Shown here piece after piece: positions 53,908 to 62,098 of a DNA stretch of 64,000 nucleotides (positions are counted from its first letter, which is position 1; each line of letters starts with the position of its first letter). The notes below the pieces were generated by a model. That model had not been told where the DNA came from, ran no database searches, and was given only the letters and a program-made list of their open reading frames with translations. Made by a program: the position numbers and the translations under genes. Source of the DNA: Bacillus sp. FJAT-27264 (GTDB taxonomy: Bacteria > Bacillota > Bacilli > Paenibacillales > Paenibacillaceae); contig NZ_MAQW01000012.1 in the NCBI RefSeq assembly GCF_001682855.1, forward strand, positions 1,129,858 through 1,193,857. Reading direction: 5' to 3'.

Positions 53908-54807
53908 TTATTCCGATTTATTCCACTCCAAACAAAGCGTAAACAGTGGGGCATGATATTCTGCTTGAACACGATAGCCCATTTGCTGCATCAATCCCTT
54001 TACGACCGCTAGTCCCAATCCGCTGTTGCGCTCCGTCCGCGCCCGATTTGCGGTGAAGCTTCGTTGAAACAAATTCGGGAGATCTTCTTCCCGCAAGGAA
54101 GATGTTTCATTGGAAATCATCGTCACAAGCTTTCCATCCTTTACTCCCTGAAACAAGTGTAGGGAACGTTGTCCGTGATTCAGAACATTTTGCAGTACAT
54201 TCAAATAAATGCGCATCACACTTTCCTCGTCCGCTATCACAAAGCAATTCTCATCCGAAAGCTCAAGAACGACCTCGAAGCCTGCTGCAGAAAGTTCAGG
54301 ATAAAGATCAGCCAATGCCCGTTTCAACAGAACCTGCAGATCAATTTTTTGTAGCTCTATGTGATAATCGCCAGCTTCGATCAGGGATAAATCATAAAAA
54401 CTGCTGATTAGTGAACGCAAGGCCTTCGTACGCTTCTCGACAACAAGCAAATATTCCGCAGCTTCTTCAGCAGAGATAGGTTTCTCTTGCAATAGTTCGA
54501 TATAGCCCAGCATCGAAGTGAGCGGGGTGCGCAAATCATGTGAAATGTTGGCAATCTGCTTGCGAATTTGCCCTTCCTTCTTCTCATGAAGGATTCGTTC
54601 AGCTTGTTGAGCGGATAACAGATGATTCACTTCGACCAATAGCGCTTCTAATTGCTTGTCCGGCGAACGAAAGTGAATGTGTCGGTTGGTACGCCGTTCC
54701 TTTAGGACTTGTTTGATTTGATCAGTCGCCAATCTTACGGATCTGCGGAGCATCCAATAGAGCGCAGCAAAAAGGATCGTTGTACTTGCAAGCACAAACG
54801 TCAACAT
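53908..54807 (-). CDS. Sensor histidine kinase (HisKA, single N-terminal membrane segment)
   Basis: This encodes 299 residues from ATG 54807, with GGGAG 9 bp upstream; the longer frame to 54936 would overlap the permease gene. One hydrophobic segment (residues 2-20, TFVLASTTILFAALYWML) anchors it. The HisKA box ANISHDLRTPLTSM carries phospho-acceptor His90, with the N box LNVLQNVLNHG and G box NSGLGLAVVKGLMQQMG. It is the last gene of a regulator-ATPase-permease-kinase operon like lantibiotic or bacitracin self-protection modules. The ligand is unknown. Confidence 0.9.
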   Translation of the reverse strand: MLTFVLASTTILFAALYWMLRRSVRLATDQIKQVLKERRTNRHIHFRSPDKQLEALLVEVNHLLSAQQAERILHEKKEGQIRKQIANISHDLRTPLTSMLGYIELLQEKPISAEEAAEYLLVVEKRTKALRSLISSFYDLSLIEAGDYHIELQKIDLQVLLKRALADLYPELSAAGFEVVLELSDENCFVIADEESVMRIYLNVLQNVLNHGQRSLHLFQGVKDGKLVTMISNETSSLREEDLPNLFQRSFTANRARTERNSGLGLAVVKGLMQQMGYRVQAEYHAPLFTLCLEWNKSE

Positions 54808-54827
54808 TTTATCACGCTCCCTTTGTC

Positions 54828-55571
54828 TTATTTGAATTCTTTCACGTTTACCCGCCTGGTGCTGACCAGAAAAGTAAGGAGTACATAAGATGCTCCAATG
54901 ATCCAACAGAGCAGCAATCCGTTCGGTTTCATCCAAAATAAATCATTTGCCGCTGCATAAGGGAACAACGGTAGTTTCTCCACAACTTCTTTTAATGCAG
55001 GTACACCATTTGTAAACCTGAAATACAGTTCAGGCAGGACAATAATAATGACAGCATAGGAAACCAGATGAGACAACGTCTTTTCCGTCAAAAAACAAAG
55101 ACAATGTGAAACAGTCAAAGCGGCGAGTGCGAGCGGCAATACACCTAAGATTGAAGAGGTAAAATCCAGGAAATAAGATGTTCCGGTGTTGAGCAACATT
55201 AGAAATACACTAGCTGTCAGTGAAATATAAGTTAGCATCCAAGCAACAATCAAAAATAACAGCTCAATGATCCATTTTCCATAGAAAAAAGTATTGCGGG
55301 ATATGCCATAGGCAACGGTATTTTTGAAGGTTCCATCTGTAAAATCATCAGACACCAGCAAGCTGACCATAATCGGAACAATAAAAAAGAGCAAGCTCCA
55401 CATGCTCAAAGCAGCCTTAAAGACAAACTCCGTATTCGCATATAACTCGCCTCCCGTAGATGCTGTCAACAATGTTATGAAAAGCGGCCCGAGTATGCAG
55501 AGTGCCAGAAAGAAATAAAACGCCTTTTTGTGAACAAGTCGGTAGAGCTCGCTTTTCAAATAATTAGGCAT
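54828..55571 (-). CDS. ABC transporter permease (ABC-2 type, lantibiotic-immunity-like)
   Basis: A 247-residue membrane protein with about six helices (FFLALCILGPLFITLLTAS, then SLLFFIVPIMVSLLVSDDF). The segment DDFTDGTFKNTVAYGISR is typical of ABC-2 permeases of the BcrB/YdhJ/SpaE kind. It overlaps the ATPase gene by 8 bp and the kinase follows 20 bp later. With the ATPase it would form an exporter that removes a peptide or drug from the membrane. Confidence 0.88.
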   Translation of the reverse strand: MPNYLKSELYRLVHKKAFYFFLALCILGPLFITLLTASTGGELYANTEFVFKAALSMWSLLFFIVPIMVSLLVSDDFTDGTFKNTVAYGISRNTFFYGKWIIELLFLIVAWMLTYISLTASVFLMLLNTGTSYFLDFTSSILGVLPLALAALTVSHCLCFLTEKTLSHLVSYAVIIIVLPELYFRFTNGVPALKEVVEKLPLFPYAAANDLFWMKPNGLLLCWIIGASYVLLTFLVSTRRVNVKEFK

Positions 55572-56490
55572 TTTTTGTCCCTCCCACTAAGGATATAAAA
55601 TAATCCTCGAGATTCGTTCCCCGCGTTTCCATTTTAGAAAGCCGAACGTTATTCTCCACCAGTATTCGATTCACTTCATCCGCCATTCCTATGAAATCAT
55701 AAATATGTATAGACTTGTCCGGCTGGATACTGTAGCGAATGTGCGGGAAATATCTTTCCAGTAGAGCCGCTGCTGTAGCTTCACGATCTACGACTAGCCT
55801 TAGATATTGTTCGCAGCTTTCCTCAAGTTGCTGGGCTGTCATCGTTTTGATCAATTTCCCATGATCGATAAACACAAACACAGATGCCAGACTCTGTAGT
55901 TCCGACAGCACATGACCGGAAATGAGCATTGTGATCTGTTTCTCACGGTTCAAGGTCAACAATAATTCTCGAATTTCCACAATACCCAGCGGGTCAAGAC
56001 CGTTAATCGGTTCATCTAACACAAGAAAATCAGGATGACTCATTAGCGCAAGGGCAAGTCCCAGCCGCTGCTTCATCCCTAGGGAAAAGTCCTTGAACTT
56101 TTTCCTGCCTGTATCGGTCAAACCCACATCTTCCAAAGCTTCATTCACACTTTCTTTACCGGGGATTCCACGTTGAAGCCTGTAGTACTCCAAATTTTGC
56201 TTGGCCGTCATATCACGGTAAAAGCAAGGTGTCTCCACGACCGCACCCATCCGCTTTCTTCCCTGCTGCAGCCCATCCGGAGTCATCTTCGAAAACAATT
56301 GCAGTTCCCCACTCGTAGGTAGAGACTGTCCCGTTATTAGCTTCAACAGTGTTGTCTTACCGGCACCGTTCTTGCCTACCAGTCCAAGAATCTCTCCCTT
56401 GGCTATAGACAGGGTAGTGGGATAAAGAGCAGTATAGGTTCCATACTTTTTCATCAATGATTTTGCCGCCATAATGTCGTTCTTTTGCAT
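55564..56490 (-). CDS. ABC transporter ATP-binding protein (BcrA-like)
   Basis: This encodes 308 residues from ATG 56490, with GAGGTGA 8 bp upstream. Walker A is VGKNGAGKTT (38-47), the signature FSLGMKQRLGLAL and Walker B LVLDEPINGLDPLG are intact, and the H-loop is SGHVLSEL. The C-terminal extension and the FSLGMKQRL signature place it with the BcrA/SpaF bacitracin-lantibiotic ATPases. It is the second gene of the operon, after the response regulator. Confidence 0.93.
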   Translation of the reverse strand: MQKNDIMAAKSLMKKYGTYTALYPTTLSIAKGEILGLVGKNGAGKTTLLKLITGQSLPTSGELQLFSKMTPDGLQQGRKRMGAVVETPCFYRDMTAKQNLEYYRLQRGIPGKESVNEALEDVGLTDTGRKKFKDFSLGMKQRLGLALALMSHPDFLVLDEPINGLDPLGIVEIRELLLTLNREKQITMLISGHVLSELQSLASVFVFIDHGKLIKTMTAQQLEESCEQYLRLVVDREATAAALLERYFPHIRYSIQPDKSIHIYDFIGMADEVNRILVENNVRLSKMETRGTNLEDYFISLVGGTKNA

Positions 56491-56579
56491 GATTATGTTC
56501 ACCTCGTACCTTCACTCTACCTAATCAGCCAGCCAAAAGTCCTTAACAAAGCATAAATAAACATAAAGAATTCATAAAG

Positions 56580-57266
56580 TCAGATCAATTTAAAACCGAT
56601 ACCCCACACCGTTTCGATATAGGTCTGATCCGGATTATTTTTAGAGAGCTTACTTCGCAGGTTACTCATATGAACGTTAATTGTGTTATCTTCAATCGCG
56701 TACTTTTCATGCCACACAGCTTGATACAGATCCTCCCTGGTAAATACTTTGCCGGGGGATCGTACCAAAATAGCCAGCAGTTCAAATTCTTTGGTTGTAA
56801 GCGATAGGGGCATACCCGCTACTTGTGCTGTTCTTGAATAGATGTCCAGAATAAGGTGCTGATACACCAGTCGTTCAGACGTTTGCTCAGGAGTACTGAA
56901 ATCTTTATAGCGCCGTAGCTGCGCCTCAACCCGTGCCAGGACCTCTTCTTTATCAAAAGGTTTCGTTATATAATCATCCGCACCACATTTAAGCATGTCG
57001 ATTTTGTCCTTCATCCGCCCCTTGGCTGAGATGACGATGATCGGCACATAAGAGTAGCCGCGGAGTTCCTTGATTAATTCTTCTCCGGACATACCTGGCA
57101 GCATCAGATCCAACAGTATCAAATCATAACTTCGCATGGATAAGAGGAGCTTTGCTTCACTTCCGGAAAACGCCGCTTCTGTCAGATACCCCTTTTTGCC
57201 AAGGAAAGTGCATAGCAATCGATTAATATCTGCATCATCCTCAACTACCAATATGCTGAATGACAT
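56580..57266 (-). CDS. OmpR-family response regulator
   Basis: This encodes 228 residues from ATG 57266, behind AGAGGGG; the frame is open to 57323. The receiver has Asp10/Asp11, phospho-acceptor Asp53 in LLDLMLPGMS and Lys in ITKPFDKEE. The winged-helix output domain follows (LTTKEFELLAILVRSPGKVF, then VHMSNLRSKLSKNN). It is first in the four-gene operon and is the expected partner of the kinase at 53908-54807, activating the ABC genes when the substrate is sensed. Confidence 0.93.
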   Translation of the reverse strand: MSFSILVVEDDADINRLLCTFLGKKGYLTEAAFSGSEAKLLLSMRSYDLILLDLMLPGMSGEELIKELRGYSYVPIIVISAKGRMKDKIDMLKCGADDYITKPFDKEEVLARVEAQLRRYKDFSTPEQTSERLVYQHLILDIYSRTAQVAGMPLSLTTKEFELLAILVRSPGKVFTREDLYQAVWHEKYAIEDNTINVHMSNLRSKLSKNNPDQTYIETVWGIGFKLI

Positions 57267-57431
57267 TGTTTCCCCTCTTTCATCTTTAAAAAGTACTAAA
57301 ATAAAAATAACAAAAAAATGCACAATTTCATAGATTTACAACTAGAGTTGCTTCCTACCGCTACTATAGCACACTTGGATTTGACACGGTTTATTACATT
57401 AAACTGAACATTACTGTGCTGAGTGTCAGGT

Positions 57432-57492
57432 TAATTACGCCCTTCACCATTCGGGACTTGAACCCTAGAAAGAACGCCCATGCCGGGCGCAC
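57432..57492 (-). mobile_element. 5' fragment of a group IIC intron
   Basis: Reading on the minus strand from 57492, the sequence begins GTGCGCCCGGCATGGGCG and continues through TCTAGGGTTCAAGTCCCGAA to GTGAAGG and TAATTAAC. This closely follows the 5' end and domain I start of class C group II introns such as that of Oceanobacillus iheyensis (GTGTGCCCGGCATGGGTG, AGTCCCGAACTGTGAAGG). It starts one base after the T7 tract of a terminator, the known insertion site of class C introns. Similarity stops near 57432; no reverse transcriptase or domain V is present. Confidence 0.8.
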
Positions 57493-57493
57493 T

Positions 57494-57527
57494 AAAAAAA
57501 GCCCAAGCGTTGAACGTGCCTGAGCTT
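57494..57527 (-). terminator. Terminator adjoining the intron fragment
   Basis: An imperfect stem (57499-57511 with 57513-57527) is followed on the minus strand by T7 and then directly by the intron 5' end. It was probably the target site of the intron. Confidence 0.65.
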
Positions 57528-57583
57528 CTATAGACAGGTAAATGCAGCTTTCTAACTCTACTCCTTAACTAACAACACAGCAC

Positions 57584-57691
57584 GGATGTTACGAAAGCTA
57601 TGGTCTGCTTGGTTCTAATAAATCAACAAGTCTATTCGTAAAAAAAGCTGGGAACCTCTACAGGCCCCCAGCTTTACTCTATCTATGGGAT
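57584..57691 (+). pseudogene. Internally deleted relic of the F420-ligase-like gene and its terminator
   Basis: Positions 57584-57628 match 50943-50987 inside the ligase gene in 42 of 45 bases. Positions 57632-57691 match 51474-51533, the region just after that gene, in 54 of 60. The 486 bp between these two parts in the full gene are replaced by 3 bases. It is thus the remains of a second copy of the gene with its terminator. The terminator part now serves the minus-strand reductase gene. Confidence 0.85.
57640..57675 (-). terminator. Terminator of the reductase gene, derived from the relic
   Basis: AAAGCTGGG (57644-57652) pairs with CCCAGCTTT (57667-57675), with T7 on the minus strand, 59 bp past the reductase stop. 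Confidence 0.8.
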
Positions 57692-57734
57692 GAATTCAGG
57701 CACCTCGCCATCATCAACCGCAAAACCCTTCTCC

Positions 57735-58784
57735 TTACACGCCTTCCTCTTCCTCCACAACGCCCAGTGCGCGGTTCTTCTCTTTGAAACGGTCATTATG
57801 GGACGAGACGTAGGCCATGTAAGGGGCATTCGGCTCCATATACCGCTTTGCACTATTTAACGCTAAAACACCGCTGGTGAAGGTACCCTCAATCAGTTCC
57901 GCCTTACTCGGATAGGTAACGAAATCACCTGCCGCGTAGATACCCGGAATGTTGGTAACCATTTGGTCGTCTACCTGCATATTCCATTCATTCATACTAA
58001 GCCCCCACTCGCGGATTGAAGCGTAATCGCATCTCATCCCGTGACTGACAACCACCGCGTCAACCTCAAGCTTCTGCTGCTCGCCTGTAACGGTATGAGC
58101 TACAGTGACAGTGTCTATAGCTGTACCATCCTGGCTATGAAGTGCTTCTACCGTATAAGGAGTAAGGATTCTCACGGAAGACTGTCTCATTTGGCTTACG
58201 GTCCGTTCATGTCCTCCGAATTCATCGCGCCGGTGGACGATCGTCACACTGGCCGCAATCGGCTCAAGCTCAACGGCCCAGTCCACCGCAGCATCGCCAC
58301 CGCCAGAGATCAATACCCGCTTGCCACGAAAACCGTCCAGTTGCTGCACCGTATAATGCAAGTTGGTCACTTCGAAACGATCTGCGCCCTCGATCTCCAG
58401 CTTTGCCGGCTTGCGAGCGCCGTAACCGATGGCCAGAATAATCGTCCGGGTAAGATGCTGCTGGCCATCATCTGTCGTCAGCAGGAAATTCCCATCACCC
58501 TGCCGCTCACAATGCTGAATACGCTGGCCGAGTACAATCGTCGGCTCAAAGGTCTGTGCTTGCTGAACCAACTGGTTGATCAGCTGTTCCCCGCGGATAG
58601 GAGTGATTCCTCCAACATCCCAAATCATTTTCTCCGGATAAGTCAGTATGCGTCCGCCCAATTCGTCCTGAGCTTCTATCAGCTTGGTTTTCAGTTCTCT
58701 CATCCCACTATAAAAGGCCGTGTACAATCCCGTAGGACCGCCGCCAATAATCGTAACATCGAATAATTCCAGAGAATGGCTCAT
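57735..58784 (-). CDS. FAD-dependent NAD(P)H oxidoreductase (YumC-type ferredoxin-NADP reductase-like)
   Basis: A 349-residue flavoprotein of the thioredoxin-reductase-like ferredoxin/flavodoxin-NADP reductase group. The FAD motif is [14 protein letters not shown] (11-24), the NADPH motif is [16 protein letters not shown], and the C-terminal FAD motif is [14 protein letters not shown]. The CxxC pair of thioredoxin reductases is absent. Its ATG overlaps the stop of the siderophore-binding-protein gene (ATGA), and AGGAGG lies upstream. Tight coupling to an iron-uptake protein suggests it reduces ferric siderophore, which is inference. Confidence 0.88.
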   Translation of the reverse strand: MSHSLELFDVTIIGGGPTGLYTAFYSGMRELKTKLIEAQDELGGRILTYPEKMIWDVGGITPIRGEQLINQLVQQAQTFEPTIVLGQRIQHCERQGDGNFLLTTDDGQQHLTRTIILAIGYGARKPAKLEIEGADRFEVTNLHYTVQQLDGFRGKRVLISGGGDAAVDWAVELEPIAASVTIVHRRDEFGGHERTVSQMRQSSVRILTPYTVEALHSQDGTAIDTVTVAHTVTGEQQKLEVDAVVVSHGMRCDYASIREWGLSMNEWNMQVDDQMVTNIPGIYAAGDFVTYPSKAELIEGTFTSGVLALNSAKRYMEPNAPYMAYVSSHNDRFKEKNRALGVVEEEEGV

Positions 58785-59740
58785 GATTGCCCTCCTAACA
58801 TAATCGGAAGCTGCTTAATTAGCTCTTCTCTTGCAAGCGGATCGGTCGTGATGCCCAGCCCCCCGTTTACAAAATAAACTTTTCCCGCTTTCACTGCCGG
58901 CAAGTCTTTCCAGATCGGTTCTTTGATCATTTGCTTCACCGCTTCAAGCGCAGGATCGTCAAAGTAAACAATAAAGATCCGGTCTCCTGCTATATTCGGT
59001 AACACTTCAGCGGAAATGTCCGAATATCCGTAATTCTCTGGGTCATCAATCAGCTTTTGGATACCTGCCGTCGGCTTGAATCCTTTCTCATGATAGACAA
59101 ACGTTGGCAAATAGCTGGTTGTATACACGCTAAGTCTTTTTTGACCTAGCATATATTGAAAGACAGAAGCCGTCTCACCACTCTGAATGATGCCCTTCTG
59201 CAGCAGAGAATCCCACATTTCATTAATGTCTGCTTCATGCTTCGCTAGAAATTCATCCGCTTTTTTCTCAAAACCTAGCCAATCACCAATTCTCTTCACA
59301 CGTACAGGCATGGGGTCCCACTCATTCGTCTGAATAACCGGTGCAATTTTCCCCATAACATCAAGCTGTTGTGCATCCGTCATCGAAGTAATAATCAGAT
59401 CAGGCTCCAGTTCAATCAGCTTCTCCGTGCTCGGCGGCCAGCCCACATCGGCAACGTTCTTCACTTCATCCCTGTACACGGCATATTGAAGTCCCTCCTG
59501 AATCAGTCCAACAGGTTTAACGCCATATAGCAAAATATCCCCGACCGTGTTATCTGTATACACAATCCGTTTGGGCGAAGTTGGAATCTCCACCTGTTTA
59601 TCGTAAGCATCTGTCACAAACTTGGTTGCTGACACATTTTTTTGCTCGCTTCCTTGGTTTGTTACAGCCGCTGCTGTATTTGTCGATTCTGCTTTTGGTT
59701 CACTGCCTCCGCCGTTGCTGCCACACGCACTCAATATCAT
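58781..59740 (-). CDS. Iron-siderophore ABC transporter binding protein, signal peptide lost
   Basis: The mature domain is an intact FeuA/FhuD-like class III binding protein of about 315 residues ([20 protein letters not shown], then [20 protein letters not shown]). The lipobox LSAC is present, but the first in-frame ATG (59740) gives only MILSAC, with no basic or hydrophobic stretch. A good ribosome site (GGCGGAG) precedes ATG 59765, which lies in another frame and reads MVIQSKNR, a typical signal-peptide start. A deletion removing the hydrophobic core and shifting frame is the best explanation. Export is probably lost. Confidence 0.8.
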   Translation of the reverse strand: MILSACGSNGGGSEPKAESTNTAAAVTNQGSEQKNVSATKFVTDAYDKQVEIPTSPKRIVYTDNTVGDILLYGVKPVGLIQEGLQYAVYRDEVKNVADVGWPPSTEKLIELEPDLIITSMTDAQQLDVMGKIAPVIQTNEWDPMPVRVKRIGDWLGFEKKADEFLAKHEADINEMWDSLLQKGIIQSGETASVFQYMLGQKRLSVYTTSYLPTFVYHEKGFKPTAGIQKLIDDPENYGYSDISAEVLPNIAGDRIFIVYFDDPALEAVKQMIKEPIWKDLPAVKAGKVYFVNGGLGITTDPLAREELIKQLPIMLGGQS

Positions 59741-59794
59741 TGCGATTCTTACTTTGAATGACCATTCTTGTCTCCGCCCATCTCTCTGTATTAA

Positions 59795-59811
59795 TTGATA
59801 ATCATTATCAA
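59795..59811. promoter_or_regulatory. Fur box before the siderophore-binding protein gene
   Basis: TTGATAATCATTATCAA is a perfect 8-1-8 palindrome and matches the Fur TGATAAT-N-ATTATCA core. It lies 30 bp before the original start region of the binding-protein gene, so iron-repressed expression is expected. Confidence 0.85.
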
Positions 59812-59943
59812 CTCTAGCCAGTATAGCTTGTGCCCTTAACCCCGACAAGGATAGAATGGGACGTTATTTTATACTATTGGGCTGCTTAATAAATAGAAGG
59901 AACCAATTGATATCTAGGCAGCTTTGCTGTATGATTTCTTCAA

Positions 59944-59960
59944 TTGATAACAATTCTCAA
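59944..59960. promoter_or_regulatory. Fur-like box before the Btr-like regulator
   Basis: TTGATAACAATTCTCAA matches the neighbouring perfect Fur box at 14 of 17 positions and lies 9 bp before the ribosome site of the regulator gene. Confidence 0.6.
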
Positions 59961-59980
59961 CAAAGTTTGGAGGTTTTCAC

Positions 59981-61564
59981 TTGAACATGAATGGTTTGGA
60001 GGTCACAAGGCCGGTACATACCCTTTATTTCGAATTACACCATTTACAACATGTCGTTACTACCCCAGCAAGTGGAATTCCCCAGCAGCCGCTGACCTCC
60101 TATACCTTGTTGATCATGGATGAAGGTACTGGCACGCTAAATTGGGACGATGAAGAATATACGTTAAAGGCCGGAAGCTGTTGGTTGTTTCATCCTGGAT
60201 CGATTATCGACATGAGCAGTTTTCACGGTCAGGGCGGCTCGGTTTGGTTGCTTAACTTTTCTATTCTAGGTAACACAGCCAGACCCGTCGCTACCTATTT
60301 GCAAATCGGTGAACGCCGTATTTCCTCTACTAAAGTCCCGTTGCGCATCGTCAGGGAAATCAACAAATTTCAGGAAGATAAGTCTGCTGCACGGCAAATG
60401 GACAATCATGTGAGATTCCAAAAGCTGATGCGAATGATAATAGAGAGCACAGAAAATCAGCCAGCTGCCGAAACAACACGTCAATCCGTGTTAGCCATTA
60501 TCGAACAGCTCAAAGAGCACTTTAGCGAAGAGATATCCGTAGAGGGGCTTGCTGCGCAAGCCCAGATCAGTAAACGCAGATTCACCCACTGGTTCAAGCA
60601 AATTACTGGCAAGCAGGTTATGGAGTACATCACGGCCTTGCGCATGGAATCAGCCAAACAGCTCTTATTAAAAGGTGAGCGCCTGCAAGAGATCGCCGTC
60701 AAGGTCGGCTATCGGTATGAATTCTATTTCAACCGCCGCTTTAAGCAGACGGAGGGCCTAACGCCTGGACAATTTGTCCGCAACTATGAGAATAAACCAG
60801 CTAATATTTGTGCTTTAACCTGTCTTGGGCATTTACTCGCACTTGGCATCCGTCCCACTGCAGCCGCAAAGAATTTGACCAACAGACCCTACTTGCGAAA
60901 CCTTAGTCTGGATATTCACCGGGTGAACAATATTCCTTATCAACTGGAAGAGATCGCCGAACTACATCCGGAATATATACTGGTATCGAACGAACAGGAA
61001 TGTGAAGAGCTGTCAACCGTTGCATCTACGATGATCTTCTCACAAAACGACCATACACCAATGACTTTACTGGCGATGCTTGGCGAAGCTTTTAACAAAC
61101 AGAGGACAGCGCAGCAGCTTATTTTGCAATATGAACACAAAGCTGAGCGTAACAGAACCGAATTACGGAGATTCATATCCAAGGAAGAAACGGTGTCTGT
61201 TATCGAAATACGCACCGATTCCATTTATGTGTTTGGCAACTTCTGGTGCCGTGGAGCTTATAATTTATACGATGGGCTGGGCATGACGGCCCCTCCCATT
61301 ATTGAGCAAGAGATGCTGAATCGTGAGGCTTATCGCCTGATTACGGAGGAGCAACTTCCGCTATACGCAGGCGACCGGTTATTTGTGAGCATTCTTGATC
61401 CGGTTCGATACAGAGCGCTAGAGAAGACTTTCATCTGGAAGCAGTTAAATGCTGTACAAAATAATCGCGTCTATTTCATAGACCCGGAGCATTTCGCTGT
61501 CAGCGACCCCATCTCCATGCATAGCCAAATGGACGTGCAGATGAAGCTGCTGCTTGCTCGGTAG
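59981..61564 (+). CDS. AraC-family regulator fused to siderophore-binding-like domain (Btr-like)
   Basis: This encodes 527 residues from TTG 59981, with GGAGG 7 bp upstream. An N-terminal cupin-like region (1-110, with GTLNWDDEEYTLKAGSCWLF) is followed by the AraC HTH pair at about 165-265 (LAAQAQISKRRFTHWFKQIT). The C-terminal half resembles a FeuA-type substrate-binding protein (YILVSNEQECEELSTVASTM, LLAMLGEAFNKQ). This is the layout of B. subtilis Btr, which activates ferri-bacillibactin uptake genes. It is divergent from the siderophore-binding protein gene, its likely target. Confidence 0.92.
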   Translation: MNMNGLEVTRPVHTLYFELHHLQHVVTTPASGIPQQPLTSYTLLIMDEGTGTLNWDDEEYTLKAGSCWLFHPGSIIDMSSFHGQGGSVWLLNFSILGNTARPVATYLQIGERRISSTKVPLRIVREINKFQEDKSAARQMDNHVRFQKLMRMIIESTENQPAAETTRQSVLAIIEQLKEHFSEEISVEGLAAQAQISKRRFTHWFKQITGKQVMEYITALRMESAKQLLLKGERLQEIAVKVGYRYEFYFNRRFKQTEGLTPGQFVRNYENKPANICALTCLGHLLALGIRPTAAAKNLTNRPYLRNLSLDIHRVNNIPYQLEEIAELHPEYILVSNEQECEELSTVASTMIFSQNDHTPMTLLAMLGEAFNKQRTAQQLILQYEHKAERNRTELRRFISKEETVSVIEIRTDSIYVFGNFWCRGAYNLYDGLGMTAPPIIEQEMLNREAYRLITEEQLPLYAGDRLFVSILDPVRYRALEKTFIWKQLNAVQNNRVYFIDPEHFAVSDPISMHSQMDVQMKLLLAR

Positions 61565-62098
61565 TATGGAGGCAATCTGGGTAAGGATTCTTTCTGCTCT
61601 ATAAAAAAAGAAAACAAGATTATGCTGAAAAAGCCAGCTGTAATAGCTGGCTAAATTTGTGCGTGAGGTATGTAGGAATATGCAAAAAAGTCTCGCTCCA
61701 TCTTCAACAAGTGGAGTATGCCTTCTACAGATATAGCTACTATCAAACACAATTTCTTTTCTTATCATGCGTACCGCCACTTGTGATGCAATTCTCAAGC
61801 ACTGTCTGTAACGATAAGTTTTGTTTTACGACGATGTTTGTACAATTGATAAACCATTAGTGAAGTGATGAACGAAATTCTCCAAAAATCAAAAAAAAGA
61901 ATCGCTACACTGAGTCATCTTCAATCCCCAGTAATTAGTTTCCTATAGCTACATCAAGGCTTATTTGCCTATTCAAGCCATAGTAGATCTAAACACTAGG
62001 TTTCTAATATTATATATCCTGTTAGATTTTGATATATAATGAAAATTACAGTGTTATCTAAAATTCAGCCTGCCCACAATATTCATCTGAGGTGCCAT
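61565..62098. other. Gene-poor region after the Btr-like gene
   Basis: A hairpin AGCCAGCT/AGCTGGCT (about 61634-61654) may terminate the regulator gene but has no clear T run. The rest is AT-rich. An open frame at 61657-61860 reads poorly and is not considered coding. Confidence 0.45.

Noticed and set aside
54808..54936. N-terminal extension of the sensor kinase frame
   Set aside because: It overlaps the permease gene and lacks a start signal; ATG 54807 has a proper ribosome site.
57440..57475. Sequence resembling a tRNA T-arm (GGGTTCAAGTCCC on the minus strand)
   Set aside because: No anticodon or D-arm can be built around it. The longer context matches the 5' end of a class C group II intron instead.
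61657..61860. 67-codon open frame after the Btr-like gene
   Set aside because: It has no ribosome site, an unnatural composition rich in Cys and Phe, and no recognisable motif.
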